A program made the translations under genes and the position numbers. The notes under the pieces are model-generated. The model was not told where the DNA came from, did not search any database, and saw only the letters and a program-made list of their open reading frames with translations. Below, in pieces: positions 1 to 10,351 of a stretch of DNA of 64,000 nt; positions within the stretch are counted from its first letter, which is position 1, and each line of letters opens with the position of its first letter. The stretch is from Antilocapra americana (taxonomy: Eukaryota > Chordata > Mammalia > Artiodactyla > Antilocapridae), in the NCBI GenBank assembly GCA_007570785.1, contig ML664161.1:5530723-5594722 (forward strand), written 5' to 3'.

Positions 1-225
1 CATGTTCCAGTCCTTTCAGCCCAAATCCCAACATCTGAATGAATAAACCTGTGTGCAAATCTAACCCAAGCTGTCACCTGACTGCTAGCATATGGGAAAA
101 CCCAAATAAGGACCACCCAGCTGATTCTTCAATCCCCAGAAATGTGAAAGATAATAGTAAATTGCCTCTTTAGGTCACTTAATTTAAAGGTGGTTTGTTT
201 TATACTTATAGGTAACCAGAACTAT
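1..225 (+). repeat. MaLR-like LTR, 3' part (probable MLT1/MST type)
   Basis: The order of short blocks (acceptor-like pyrimidine segment, 'gaaatgtgaaagataatagtaa', 'taggtcacttaatttaaagg', 'tggtttgttttatac', 'ggtaaccagaac') follows the 3' half of mammalian MaLR LTRs, in which a variant polyadenylation region precedes a 'ttaagccactaag'-like block and a terminal 'gataaccag'. The element is diverged and begins outside the window. The subfamily is uncertain. Confidence 0.42.
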
Positions 226-340
226 TTTTAAAGAAGAAAAGCCAAAATTCAGTTAACTAAATTTCAAAATCAAGAACTTAGAAGCAGAGCAGTGAAATAA
301 CTCAATACAGCCAAAACTTTGTTCTTGGAAAATATGAAGA

Positions 341-378
341 TATTCGGTTGGCCAAATTATTTGTTCAGGTTTTTCCAA
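341..378 (+). mobile_element. mariner-type terminal fragment
   Basis: The stretch 'tattcggttggccaaatta' followed by 'tttgttcaggtttttcc' resembles the terminal inverted repeat of ruminant mariner copies, which reads roughly 'ggttggccaaaaagttcgt' then 'tcgggtttttc'. Only one end is present. The opposite repeat was not seen within a few hundred bases, so this is a scrap rather than a MITE. Confidence 0.45.
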
Positions 379-384
379 CTGGAT

Positions 385-1749
385 AGATAGATAGACAAAA
401 ATCTGGTCAAGATGAAAAGAGAAGACACACATTATTTATTTCAAGAATAGGAAAAAGACCTTACTACAAATTAAACAGGCATTAAAAAGATGGTATGAAA
501 ATGTTATAAATAAATTAACAGTAATAAATTTGAACATTTATATGAAATGGAAAAATCCCTTCAAACATAATTTGTCTAACATGTTTAAATGAAAATATGA
601 ATATTCTTAATCTTATTTATTTTAAAAGTGAAATCAGTAATTAAAAGTCTATGCACACATACACATATACACAAACACAATCCCAGGCCCAGACAGCATT
701 ATACCTGAATTCTTCCAAACATTTAAGTAAGAAAAAACCTTAAACAGATTTTTTCAGATAATAGAAAGAAGTGGAAAAATGGCCTCTTTGTGTTACAAAT
801 ACTTAAGAACTAGAATAGAAAGGGACTTTCTTAATCTGATAAAAGTAATCTATTAAAAAAAACCACCCTACAGTACATAGTATTTCTTACAGTGAAATGT
901 TAAAATGTATCTTTATAATTTCAAAAGCCAGACAAGGATAAACACTGCTACAGTTTCTCTTTAGCATTCTATGTGATCCACTAGTTAAAGAACCAGTATT
1001 TTAAGAATTGAACAAATGGACAAAATATTTGAATAAGCACTTAAACAAGATTTTATCCAAATAGCCAATAACATGAAAAAGGTGCTTAACCTAATTAATC
1101 ATCTGGAAAATGCAAATTAAAATCACAATATGATGCTACTGTATACCCTCCAGAAGAGCTAAAATGAAAAACAAAACAGAATATTCCCAAGCATTAGAAA
1201 GGATGAGTAACATCTGGTCTCTAACACACCACTGATGGGAGTGTAAATTAGAGTCACCTCTTTAAAAGACTATTTGGCTATACTACTAAAGCAGAATATA
1301 ACATAGCTTTTGACCCAGCAATTCCAATCCTAGATATATTACCCAGCAGAAATGTATATATAGGTCTATCAAAGGCATGTGTAAGGATGTTCATAGAAAA
1401 ACTCTTTATAATAACCAAAAATAAGAATATAGTTAAATTCCCATTAACTAGGAAATGGATAAATTAAAAATATGGTATATTTATATATGTGAATGATATA
1501 CAGGAATAAAAATGAACAGACTACAAGTATAGTCTCATAATCTCAAGCAGAATACTGGACAAAAGAAGACAGACACAAAAATATGCTCAGTATGATCAGT
1601 TATGTAGAACTCAGAAAGACAAAACTAACCTATAGTGTTCAAGATTAGGATGGTTGTTACCTTTGGCTAGGCAGAACACTCTGGGTGTTAGCAATGGTCT
1701 GCTTCTTGGGGTTGCATTGCTATATTTTATGTTTGAAGACTTATCAAAC
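385..1749 (+). mobile_element. Old L1M LINE, ORF2 3' part and 3' UTR (first segment)
   Basis: Decayed ORF2 blocks appear in the right order: 'aaaaagaccttactacaa' near 450, 'cccaggcccagacagcatta' near 683, 'aaagggactttcttaatctg' near 821, 'ggaaaatgcaaattaaaatc' near 1105, 'cactgatgggagtgtaaatt' near 1230 and 'gacccagcaattccaatcct' near 1312. The last three are the hallmark C-terminal ORF2 blocks. A large internal deletion lies near 970-1010. No open frame survives. The element is interrupted at 1750 by an LTR and resumes at 2236. Confidence 0.85.
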
Positions 1750-2231
1750 TGTTGCAGAAAGGGGGACCCCTTCCAGGGCCCAAAAGTGGACTCTTGTCTT
1801 ACACTCAGAAATGAATTGTCTGTGGAGACACATGTGCTGACAAAGCAAGAGATTTTATTGGGAAGGGGCACCAGGGTGGAGAGAAGTATGGTAAGGGAAC
1901 CCAGGAGGACTGCTCTGCCACGTGGCTTGCAGTTTGGGTTTCATGGTGATGGGAATAGTTTCCCGGTTGTCTTTAGCCAATCATTCTGACTCAGAGTGCT
2001 TCCTGGTGTTGCAAACATCACTCAGCCAAGATGGATACCAGCAAGAAGGATTCTGGGAGGTGGTCGGACACGTGGTGTATCCTTTAGACCTTTCCCAAAC
2101 TCTTCCGGTTGGTGGTAGCTTATTAGTTCCATGTTCCTTACCAGGACCTCCTGTTGTAAAACAACTCATGCAAATGGTTAGTAGGGGCCTGGCCAGGGTG
2201 GGTGGTTTCAGTCAGTGTGCTTCCCCTAACA
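1750..2231 (-). mobile_element. Solo ERV LTR (ruminant class I type), 482 bp
   Basis: Read on the minus strand it starts TGTTAGGGG and ends TTTCTGCAACA, so it has TG...CA ends, and it carries a polyadenylation signal AATAAA (complement of 1854-1859). It is flanked by the perfect 4-bp duplication AAAC (1746-1749 and 2232-2235), as expected of gammaretrovirus-like (ERV1) integration. No internal proviral sequence adjoins it, so it is a recombinational solo LTR. The overlapping short open frames on both strands are LTR noise. Confidence 0.85.
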
Positions 2232-2235
2232 AAAC

Positions 2236-2312
2236 TTAAGACATGTTTACTTTTGTATGTGTATGGCACACTTCAGTGAAAATTTACCTAAAAACTAATA
2301 AAATTGTTTCTA
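2236..2312 (+). mobile_element. Old L1M LINE 3' end (second segment)
   Basis: Continues the L1M interrupted at 1749. 'cttaagacatgttta', 'tgtatgtgtatggcacactt' and 'actaataaaattg' correspond to the L1M terminal blocks 'cacttaaga...', 'tgtatgttatacttc' and 'aataaaaa'. The LTR therefore landed in the L1M 3' UTR. Confidence 0.75.
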
Positions 2313-2940
2313 TAGCTGCAGAGCCAGGCCTCAGGCAAAATCAGTTTTATCCAGTTGAGGTGCACCAAACCCCACTCTGCGTCATTTTTTTTTATTATTA
2401 TTAATTATCAGTGCTCTGCATTCTTGATTCTACTATTATGGAGACTCATCTCCCCTTTCACAATGCTTCTACTTCATCAGCTTCTTTGGCTGGTCCTGAC
2501 TTAACTCATTGCCCACCCCATTTCTTTCTTCATCACTCCCCCATCTTTACTTGCTACCCCCCCACTTCCTTTCTGCCCTCTCCACCCTCTCTCTCTTCCA
2601 GCCACACTTACCTCATAAAACAAATACTATTGTCAGCAAATCAGTGTGCAGAAGTGGCAACTTTGAGCAAAACAGGCCACTAACTATCAAATCTAGAGAT
2701 AATTTGGAATGCTTATCAACTGGAAGCTGGTTGGGGTTTATATAAAATCAAGCCCTATTTGTAAGGACGCTTTCTGACCACAAGTTAAGAAGTAGGCTGT
2801 GGACATATCCAGCACATGGACACAACCACATCGCACTTCTGTTTAGTCCTCCACCCCAGCTGGATTTGAACCATTAGAAATCATGAAATTACCCCTTTAA
2901 CTTCTCCTACACTGTCTAGTGCAATGCCAAAGATATAGTG
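2313..2940. other. Unassigned single-copy-like stretch
   Basis: No gene or family recognised. 2445-2610 is strongly pyrimidine-rich on the plus strand (runs of cccc, ctctctc, tcttcc), which explains the short overlapping open frames there. Confidence 0.4.
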
Positions 2941-3773
2941 GTTCAGTTCAGTTCAGCCGCTCAGTCGTGTCTGACGTTTTGCAACCCCATGAACTGCAGC
3001 ATGCCAGACCTCCCTGTCCATCATCGACTCCCGGAGCCTACCCAAACTCATGTCCATTGAGTCAGTGATGCCATCCAACCATCTTATCCTCTGTCTTGCC
3101 CTTCTCCTCCTGCCCTCAATTTTTCCCAGCATCGGGGTCTTTTCAAATGTGTCAGCTCTTTGTATCAGGTGGCCAAAGTATTGGAGTTTTAGCTTCATCA
3201 GTCCTTCCAATGAATACCCAGGACTGATCTCCTTTAGGATGGACTGGTTGGATCTGCTTGCAGTCCAAGGGACTCTCAAAGAGTCTTCTTCAACACCACA
3301 GTTCAAAAGCATCAATTCTTTGGCGCTCAATTTTCTTTGTAGTCCAACTCTCACATGATCCATACATGACTGCTGGAAAAACTATAGCCTTGACTAGATG
3401 TACCTTTGTTGGCAAGGTAATATCCCTGCTTTTTAATATGCTGTCTAGGTTGGTCGTAACTTTCCTTCCAAGGAGTAAGCATCTTTTAATTTCATGGCTG
3501 CAATCACCATCTGCAGTGATTTTGGAACCCAGAAAAATAAAGTCAGCCACTGTTTCCACTGTTTCCCCATCTATCTGCCATAAAATGATGGGACCGGATG
3601 CCATGATCTTAGTTTTCTGAATGTTGAGCTTTAAGCCAACTTTTTCACTCCTTTTTCACTTTCATCAAGAGGCTCTTTAGTTCTTCGTCACTTTGTGCCA
3701 TAAGAGTGGTGTCATCTGCATATCTGAGGTTATTGATATTTCTCCCAGCAATCTTGATTCCAGCTTTTGCTTC
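2941..3773 (-). mobile_element. BovB LINE 3' fragment, about 830 bp
   Basis: Starts with the antisense BovB terminus 'ttcagttcagttcagccgct' and runs through all conserved 3' blocks, including 'gggtcttttcaaatgtgtca', 'ggatggactggttggatctg', 'ctgtctaggttggtcgtaac' and 'ggtgtcatctgcatatctga'. Minus-strand frames at 2953-3363 and 3290-3604 encode two pieces of the C-terminal part of the RTE-type polyprotein ([11 protein letters not shown] and [14 protein letters not shown] near the end; IFLGSKITADGDCSHEIKR upstream). They are in different frames, so the copy is dead. No clear target duplication. Confidence 0.93.
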
Positions 3774-4200
3774 AAAAATTATTTATTTGAGAAGCCTGCA
3801 ACCAAACATTTAATGAATAAATAAGTGACCTTGTGTTCTAACTTGCTAGTTCCTTGCTCTCTTCTCAATCTCATCCTGAAATGATGACTCAGACGTGAAA
3901 TTTCTTGACCTGCACCATAAGCCTCAAAATTCCCTAAACTTAGACAAGCCCTTAGAACATTGTTCAAAAATACATCAAATGTCAAAGATTATGACCCGTC
4001 TTTTTCTTTACACCAAAACTGGAGTATGTTAGCTAAAACTGGAGTGTGTTAATTAAAATAAGGTATTATAATTTTTATCATTTCATGTAAGGTCAAAGAG
4101 TGATGTCATTCCATTATGGTAAATTTTTAGGAGAGCCACTGAAGTCTTTTTGTGTGTCTAGCGGTAGGAAGCTAATTTCTGTTTGCATATTCAATTGCAG
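3774..4200. other. Unassigned AT-rich stretch, ends in a splice acceptor
   Basis: No family recognised. 4021-4062 has a short imperfect duplication around 'aaaactggagt(a/g)tgtta'. The right end (4171-4200) has T-rich sequence ending 'ttcaattgcag', the acceptor of the EGF-like exon. Confidence 0.4.
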
Positions 4201-4322
4201 ATACAAATGAATGTAGCGCTGACAATGGTGCTGTCAGGACCAATGCTGTAATACAATTGGCAGTTATTATTGCAAGTGTCAAGCTGGCCAGAAGCTGGAG
4301 GAAGATGGCAGAGGATGTAGAG
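4201..4322 (+). pseudogene. Calcium-binding EGF-like exon with a one-base deletion
   Basis: The exon follows an AG acceptor at 4199-4200 and is followed by GT at 4323-4324. Codons from 4203 give T-N-E-C-S-A-D-N-G, the start of a calcium-binding EGF module. From 4232, one frame later, the sequence reads CQDQCCNTIGSYYCKCQAG and ends EEDGRGCR. Together these supply the six EGF cysteines plus one extra, and the second part contains C-x-N-x4-Y-x-C-x-C, the Asp/Asn hydroxylation pattern of calcium-binding EGF modules. Both splice ends are phase 1, as is usual for EGF exons, but the length is 122 nt, not 123, so one base is missing near 4230-4231. Such modules occur in secreted or extracellular-matrix proteins. 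One module cannot identify the gene; EGFEM1-like or MEGF/SCUBE-like proteins are possibilities only. A sequencing error could mimic the break. Confidence 0.75.
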
Positions 4323-4799
4323 GTAACAGTTGGGACTGTCTGCTTCCTGATAAGAGAGGACATCTATGTAATGCAAAAGAGGGGGATATCTTTGATCCAG
4401 AGCCAGTTGAAATGCCTGTGCTGAATGTTGTCAAGAGCACAGATCTTCCTCTCATGTCTAGATTACAAAATTGTAACACTAAGAACTCTTCAAGTAGCTT
4501 ATTATAAGAAACATATGATTATACACTGGTTTGGCTGTGTCATGTTCTGATTATGGAATTTCAATCATTCATTTAAATCCCTGGGTAAAGTACATATTTG
4601 TGAAAGCATTTTGTTTAATTCTAAAGTGAAAATGGTGCTTATCATAAAATACTCGTGCGTTGTTACAATAGAAATAAAGAGATGCAAAAGCAATCACAGG
4701 AACAGTATTTTTGATATAGAATTAGCTTTTTCCCCCACGAACTTCCATTTTCTGACTCCTTTTAAAATTAATTCCCTCCTTCCTTTATTTATTAATTCA
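4323..4799. other. Downstream flank of the EGF-like exon
   Basis: The frame of the exon's 3' part stays open across the GT donor as far as TAA at 4505-4507, about 60 further codons. Otherwise no family or gene recognised; 4508-4799 is AT-rich. Confidence 0.45.
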
Positions 4800-4940
4800 T
4801 CATTTTGTTCATTTGACAGTCATTGAGTTGCTGCTCTGTATCAGGCATTATTCCATGCTCTAGGGATATAAAAATTAATGAGAAATAAATTCTGCCCTGA
4901 AGGAGCTCACTGATTAGAGGCAAAGATTGAAACATAAGCC
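4800..4940 (-). repeat. L2 LINE 3' end
   Basis: The antisense L2 terminus is recognisable: 'cattgagttgctgctctgta' then 'tcaggcattattccatgctc', 'tagggatataaaaattaatg' and 'ctgccctgaaggagctcact'. It corresponds to the 'tgccaggcactgt...ctggggatac...ctcatggagcttaca' order. Confidence 0.72.
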
Positions 4941-4979
4941 AAAAACTTTACAGAATAGTGTTTTAAGACATTATAGAAT

Positions 4980-5210
4980 GAGGTTAAGTGCATTGGATTC
5001 AAAGAGACCTGGATTTTAGTATCAACTCTGTCACTTACAATTTCTGTAACCTTAGGCATGTTATTTAATCTTGCTAAGACTCTTTCCTCATCTGTAAAAT
5101 TTAGGATAATGGTGGCTCCTAAAACCACAAAAGTTGCTGTGGGAATTAAATAAGATGATGAATCTAAAGCACTTAGCATAGTGAGTGGCTATAGTAGGTA
5201 TTCAAATGAT
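4980..5210 (+). repeat. MIR SINE, near full length
   Basis: Blocks in order: 'agagacctggattttagtat', 'ctctgtcacttacaatttct', 'gtaaccttaggcatgttatt', 'cctcatctgtaaaatttagg' and 'gcacttagcatagtgagtgg'. These match the MIR core and 3' tail and are placed back to back with the L2 fragment. Confidence 0.85.
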
Positions 5211-7394
5211 AACTATGAATTGTACCCTAATTTATGACCACATTGTTTCCCAGATTGGGAAAGTAATTGGGAACGGAGATCACTTCCTTGTCTTCTTCTC
5301 AAAAAGAAGAGATACCCAAAAGATAATAATCTCTTTTACCATGCTTTTTAACTGTCCTTTCTGACTTTTCCCCTATTTTTACCATTTAAATGCTTGAGCA
5401 TTTAATGTATTCAGCTTTTTTCTTTAGATCACATAGAAATGCATTTATTTGGTTTCCCCATTGACCTTACAAAAACTCATTTTTTCCCCTAACAATGTCA
5501 ATTCCTAATGGGACATGTATGAGTAAGTTAATGGGAGAAAACAAGAGAAACAAAAGTCATCCCACTGAAGGGGTCTGGGACTGGGGCTGTGGGTTTGTTG
5601 GGACTGCCAAGACAAGACTCATTGTGGATGTGAATAGGTTGGAGAATTTATCAGATTCTCAGGAAGCAGTGCAGCTCTCTCTCTTTTGGACCATCTCTGG
5701 CACATAGCAACAGGATGGGCTGCAAGTAGACAACCATATGTTTGAGGGTGACTACATCTGGAACTTTCTGAGACAAGTTTCATTCCAGGCACAGTCCTCT
5801 GCCTGTAAAGGTGTGCATTTATAAGAGCAAGTCCTAAATTCAACCAGGTCCTTTTTCATTCAGGTGAGATCATCTTTATTTCTGATGAGACTGAAATGAT
5901 GTTTTCAGTATGGATTCAGTGTCAGAGAACCAGAGGAGTCAAGCACTTCATGGTGTCCAAATGATGGGTAGGCTAATGCCCACTGAAGTTAGCATGATCC
6001 GCCTGATGAGAATATTATTTTCACAACCCTCTCCACTGCCTGACAAGCAGTGAACTCTTTGTTTCTTTTTGGCTGAGTATTATTATTATCAACATGATCA
6101 TTATTATGATACATTTGAAATGCCAGTAGAGCAATTAGCTGTGTTACATTTGACAATTATTGTTGTTATTTTTATAGCAACTATTAGTCTGGTAAGGCAT
6201 GTTAAACTTTATATCCACTAATTTATTTATATGCAATTATCTCATATTTTAATTGAAATTAGTCACTCTTCATATAAATAACATATTTAGAGAAGTGATT
6301 TCCATGCTTTCATATAACTGATGTTTATTTCTGCACAGTATATGAGAGTAACATGGGTTATTTGTGAGAATTAAGAGTTTGACACTGAATTAATACTGAC
6401 TTCCTATTTACTGAGATGTAGAACTGGAGTTGATGGTGTGGGATAGAGCAACTTGCCAATAAAGAACTACCTCTCTCAGTCACACCAGCATCTTTTCTTA
6501 TTCATTTCTTTGAATGACCATTTGATAAATATGGTGATGTTAATGATTCATTTTGATGGATTGTTGAGCATGCAATGATCTCAGATTTATTTATATACAT
6601 AATTTAATAAAAATAATAGAGGTTGTTTTGAAATTAAATCTATCCTAAAGCCACTGCAAATAGGCATTTCAGTTCATGTGAGGGCACTCATGAGTCATTC
6701 ATATGTATTTACTTGATGCTAACAGTAAAGGTTGGTTGGTTTCAAAGGCTATTGTGTTGAATGCTGAAGATAGAGAATTAAACAATCATTTAAAGAGACT
6801 TTTTCTTTGCATCTATATAATTTGTATTTAACTATTTGAATTGCTTTTTAAAATACAGATCAGAATTTTTAGCAGACATTTATTGTAGCATTAAAATACA
6901 TCTAGAGTCTACCCTTTCAATGGAATTGAAGCATTTATGAATGGCTAATCTTATTCCTTAACCTTTTCTCTGAAGAGCTATAAACTTGTGGAAAAGGCTT
7001 CTGATTAGCTCAGGTACGTGAGTATCCCCTTCTTTCAAGCATAGCAAAATGAACCTAAAACACAGTTTCTAACTCACTCTGCAGATAGATTATTATAATG
7101 TGTAAATTAAATGTACAAATAACTGCATGCCACTGAATACTGTGAGAATATATATATATATTATTTTTATATATATGAAGGACATAAATTTTTCTTCTTT
7201 AATTTGTTAACGTTGGGTAAAATATTTAAGGCTTTTCAAAAATACGACCATTTTCGCATTTCAGTAAAAGATAGAACTGGATTTTGTCATTTTATTTGCT
7301 ATTAAATCCAATTTGCTATTATTTTGTCATATTTGCATCTATAACCATGAGTGAAATAGGCCAGTAGTTTGTGTTTTTCATTTGCTTCTTATGG
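5211..7394. other. Long AT-rich stretch without recognised gene
   Basis: 5490-5860 is less AT-rich and has a 70-codon plus-strand frame and a 74-codon minus-strand frame overlapping each other. Neither resembles a known protein and both are probably chance. 7148-7176 is an alternating TA tract interrupted by 'tttt'. 7280-7335 repeats the words 'tttgctatta' and 'attttgtcat'. Nothing else was identified. Confidence 0.4.
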
Positions 7395-7532
7395 CAGTGG
7401 TTCTCAAATGGAGGAATTTTGTCCCCCAGAGACATTTGCAATGTCTGATGACACTGGTTTTCACAACTGAGGGGAGGGAGTACTATTGGCATCTATTGGA
7501 TTGAGGCCAGGATACTGCTAAATGTCTTCTTC
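7395..7532 (+). mobile_element. MER20 (hAT-Charlie type) fragment
   Basis: Begins with the terminal 'cagtggttctcaaatgg' and continues 'gtcccccagagacatttgca', 'atgtctgatgacactgg', 'cacaactgagggga', 'ctattggcatctattgg' and 'gaggccaggatactgctaaa'. This is the 5' two thirds of MER20; the right terminus is missing. Confidence 0.8.
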
Positions 7533-9140
7533 TGTTACTCTGATTGTACATATGATGGACCTTATCCTATCTCACATGCTGCTTTCATATGTTCTGTTTT
7601 CTCTCTTTACTACATATGCTCAGTCTTATTGAGTTTCGAATATCAGCAATTTAACTTTATATCTTTAGAAGTCTTATTTTTCTGAAATCAGTAAGTTCCT
7701 TTATGTTGTATGCCCAGTTTTATACTTGTATCCTTTTCTTTTGATATTTTGCACATAGCTATTCTGTATTCTGTGTCTGATGCCAATTTCTATGGTCCTT
7801 GTGTGGGAGTCTAAACCCATTGCTTCTTATTTCCAGGCTGCAAGTTAGACTCTCTTTTCTTTCATGTTCCATATGCTTCTCATATAAAACTTCTCACAGA
7901 GCTCAGTATTTGTTTAAACATTTAGACTTTCTAGAATTACTTACAAGATCGGGACTATCTCCTAGGTAAGAGCCATGTCTTATCACTTTTTCATAACCAC
8001 TTCACAGATGTCTAGTGCCTAGCAAAATCCCATAAATGCTAACTGAATGAATGCATAGATGAAAGAGTACATGTCCAACCAGTCAGAAATGCATACAGAC
8101 ATAGTCAACACACCTCTTATTCATATCCTTATGTACAACTTTTAATCATGCTGGGCATGTCATTTAAAGTCTGAGTAGTTAAACCATTTTGTTATTAGTA
8201 GGTCTGTGTAAATATTTGCTGATAACAGATCTGTTTCATTTGAAAGGGCAAATCACAGTTTTACTTTTAGAGGGCCAATCAAAATCTTAGTTTGAAAATT
8301 CTGACGTTTCTCCATGTGAAATATCTAAATTATTGGCATGGCAACATAACTAGTGTGATTGAGCATGGTAGTACCATGGAGTCAAGGACTTTTTCTAAAT
8401 TAATGGTAACTAACATTGCTGTGCATTGTAATCAGTGAACTGACAAAGATAATGCATACTGAGTGGACTGTTGGGGTATAGTTTTCCATTTGGAAGAAAT
8501 AAATGAGCCTAAAGGTATATTGTTTAATGAACTGGCAGTCAAAATATTTTAAAGTAATTTGATAATATTTTAGCCAACTTTTTTTCTGAAACACATTAGA
8601 AATAGTGTGAATAAACAATGTATCTCAGCAAACTATTATACATGGAACTATAGAATTTTTGACTAAAACAAAAGTTTTTATAGGTGGAATTCCAAGGAAA
8701 TTAAATGATTTGAACAGTTTCAAAATACTAATTGATAGACGAAGTGATACTGGAAACCAAGCTTTCGTATTTCCCCTCTATGAGATTGATAGGCAGTATG
8801 AACTGCATACAGAGCAGATCAATCAGAACCATGTAGTCTAATTGCTACAGAGACCCAGAAACCCTCAGCTCATATTGGCTACAATCTACAGAGGAGAGAA
8901 ATTAAAATCTGAAGAAACTGATTGATTTCCTCCAATTCGCAGATGGTTTACTTATCAAGCTAAGAACAAAATCAAGCTCTCCTTTTTCCAATTACCATTC
9001 TTCCAATTATGATCAATAAGTATTTATTGGGCAACTAGTAACTGTTCAGCATTGTGTTGGGGTAATCTTAAGAGTACTAAATTAATGAAAAATTTGGTTC
9101 TTTCATCATAGTATTTCAGTATCATTAATCATCGAGATAT
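7533..9140. other. Unassigned stretch with weak old-repeat traces
   Basis: 7540-7900 is T-rich and resembles decayed LINE sequence that I could not assign. 7960-8060 ('gagccatgtcttatcac', 'tctagtgcctagcaaaatcc', 'gaatgaatgcat') is a possible L2 3' end. 9010-9095 ('tttattgggcaactagtaac') is a possible antisense L2 end. A 60-codon frame at 8659-8841 has no recognisable protein. Confidence 0.35.
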
Positions 9141-9346
9141 GGCCCCTGCTGACTCAATGGGTAAAGAATCTGCCTGCAATGCAGGAGACACTGGAAATGC
9201 AGGAGATGTAGGTTTGATCCCTGGGTTGGGACGATCCCCTGGAGAAGGAAATGGCAACCTACTCCAGTATTCTTACCTGGAGAGGAGCCTGGTGGGCTAT
9301 AGTCCAAAGGGTCACAAAGAGTCGGACAAGACTGAGTGACTAAGGA
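9141..9346 (+). mobile_element. Bov-tA SINE
   Basis: Contains 'aagaatctgcctgcaatgca', 'gatccctgggttgggacgat', 'ctccagtattcttacctgg' and 'agagtcggacaagactgagt' in order. A short duplication of 'gacactggaaatgcaggag' style inside the tRNA-derived part makes it slightly longer than usual. The SINE explains the short open frames on both strands. Confidence 0.93.
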
Positions 9347-9923
9347 CACAAACACAAGTAATTACACTATATGCTTTGAGAGCTCACCCAGGTCTGCTCC
9401 TTGCCTCCAAGCAGCACCAAATCTAAACAATCTGCTTGTTTATCCTGATATTAGGCATCTCTGATCAAGGAGATTCTGCACATCCTTTTCACAGTTTTGA
9501 TAAGCCTGTCTATCAAGAAAGCTTTTCTTATGTGTAATCTATATTCCTCCTGCTGAAGTTTAAGCCTAAATTTTATTTTCTTCTTAGCTCAGAAAGACTT
9601 AACAAATCAGAATCCCTTCTTATAGTAATTCTTTACACACTTACAGAGCATTTCTGTGCCCTCCTCAACTTACTAAAAACATTGTGCCAAATACTGGAAG
9701 CTGTTGGCATTTGAAGAAAAAATACTGCTTATCTGTCTTTCCATCCCTATATGTATCTATCCATCTATCTACATACATAATACACACATCTCAGTTTTTG
9801 AGTTCATAAAATTCACTTGAAGAAATCATTATTAAGAATTTATCTACTTTTCTGTGTTACATCTTTTAATAGTCATTTATAAAGGGCCTCTTGAACTTCT
9901 GCTGGTATTAGGGAGCATATACA
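9347..9923. other. Unassigned stretch
   Basis: No family recognised. 9738-9790 is low-complexity (cta/tcta words, then 'acatacataatacacacatc'). Confidence 0.4.
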
Positions 9924-10131
9924 GATACACAGATGGTAAAGAATCTGCCTGCAATGAGGGAGACCTGGGTTCAATTTCTGGGTTGGGAAGATCCTCTAGA
10001 GGAGGGCATGGCAAGCCATTCTGGAATTCTTGCCTGGAGAATGCCCATGGGCAGAGGAGCCTGATGGGCTACAGTCCATGGGTTTGCAAAGAGTCGAACA
10101 TGACTGAGCAACTAAGTAAAGCACAGCACAA
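9924..10131 (+). mobile_element. Bov-tA SINE, diverged 5' end
   Basis: From 'cagatggtaaagaatctgcc' to 'gaacatgactgagcaactaa' the Bov-tA order is complete. The first 15-20 bases of the element, normally 'ggcttccctggtggctcag', are not recognisable. Confidence 0.9.
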
Positions 10132-10336
10132 AGATAGTAATGCTAGTTCCCTGACCTCCTTGAGCTGACAGTCTGGCAGGGGTGGGGTGGAGTGTGGGGA
10201 GCGATATAAAATGAAGAACAATTTGAGAAAATTCCCATACAGTATATCCTCATATATTAAAAATTTGTCTGTTCTGAATTTATCAACACATTTATTATCT
10301 GGAATTCATTATGTTGAAAAAAACTATGAATCACTT

Positions 10337-10351
10337 AAAATTCTTGGGATT
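10337..10351. repeat. Left target-site duplication of inverted L1
   Basis: AAAATTCTTGGGATT is repeated exactly at 12273-12287 and delimits the L1 insertion as a single event. Confidence 0.88.

Noticed and set aside
1654..2239. Overlapping 111- and 105-codon plus-strand frames
   Set aside because: They lie on the antisense strand of a solo LTR and have no viral or cellular protein similarity that I can see.
7147..7177. TA-rich dyad near 'atatatatatattattttt'
   Set aside because: Low-complexity TA tract. Its symmetry is trivial.
9141..9200. tRNA-like A and B box sequences in SINE heads
   Set aside because: These belong to tRNA-derived SINEs (Bov-tA, CHR-2, MIR). No cloverleaf-competent tRNA gene was seen.
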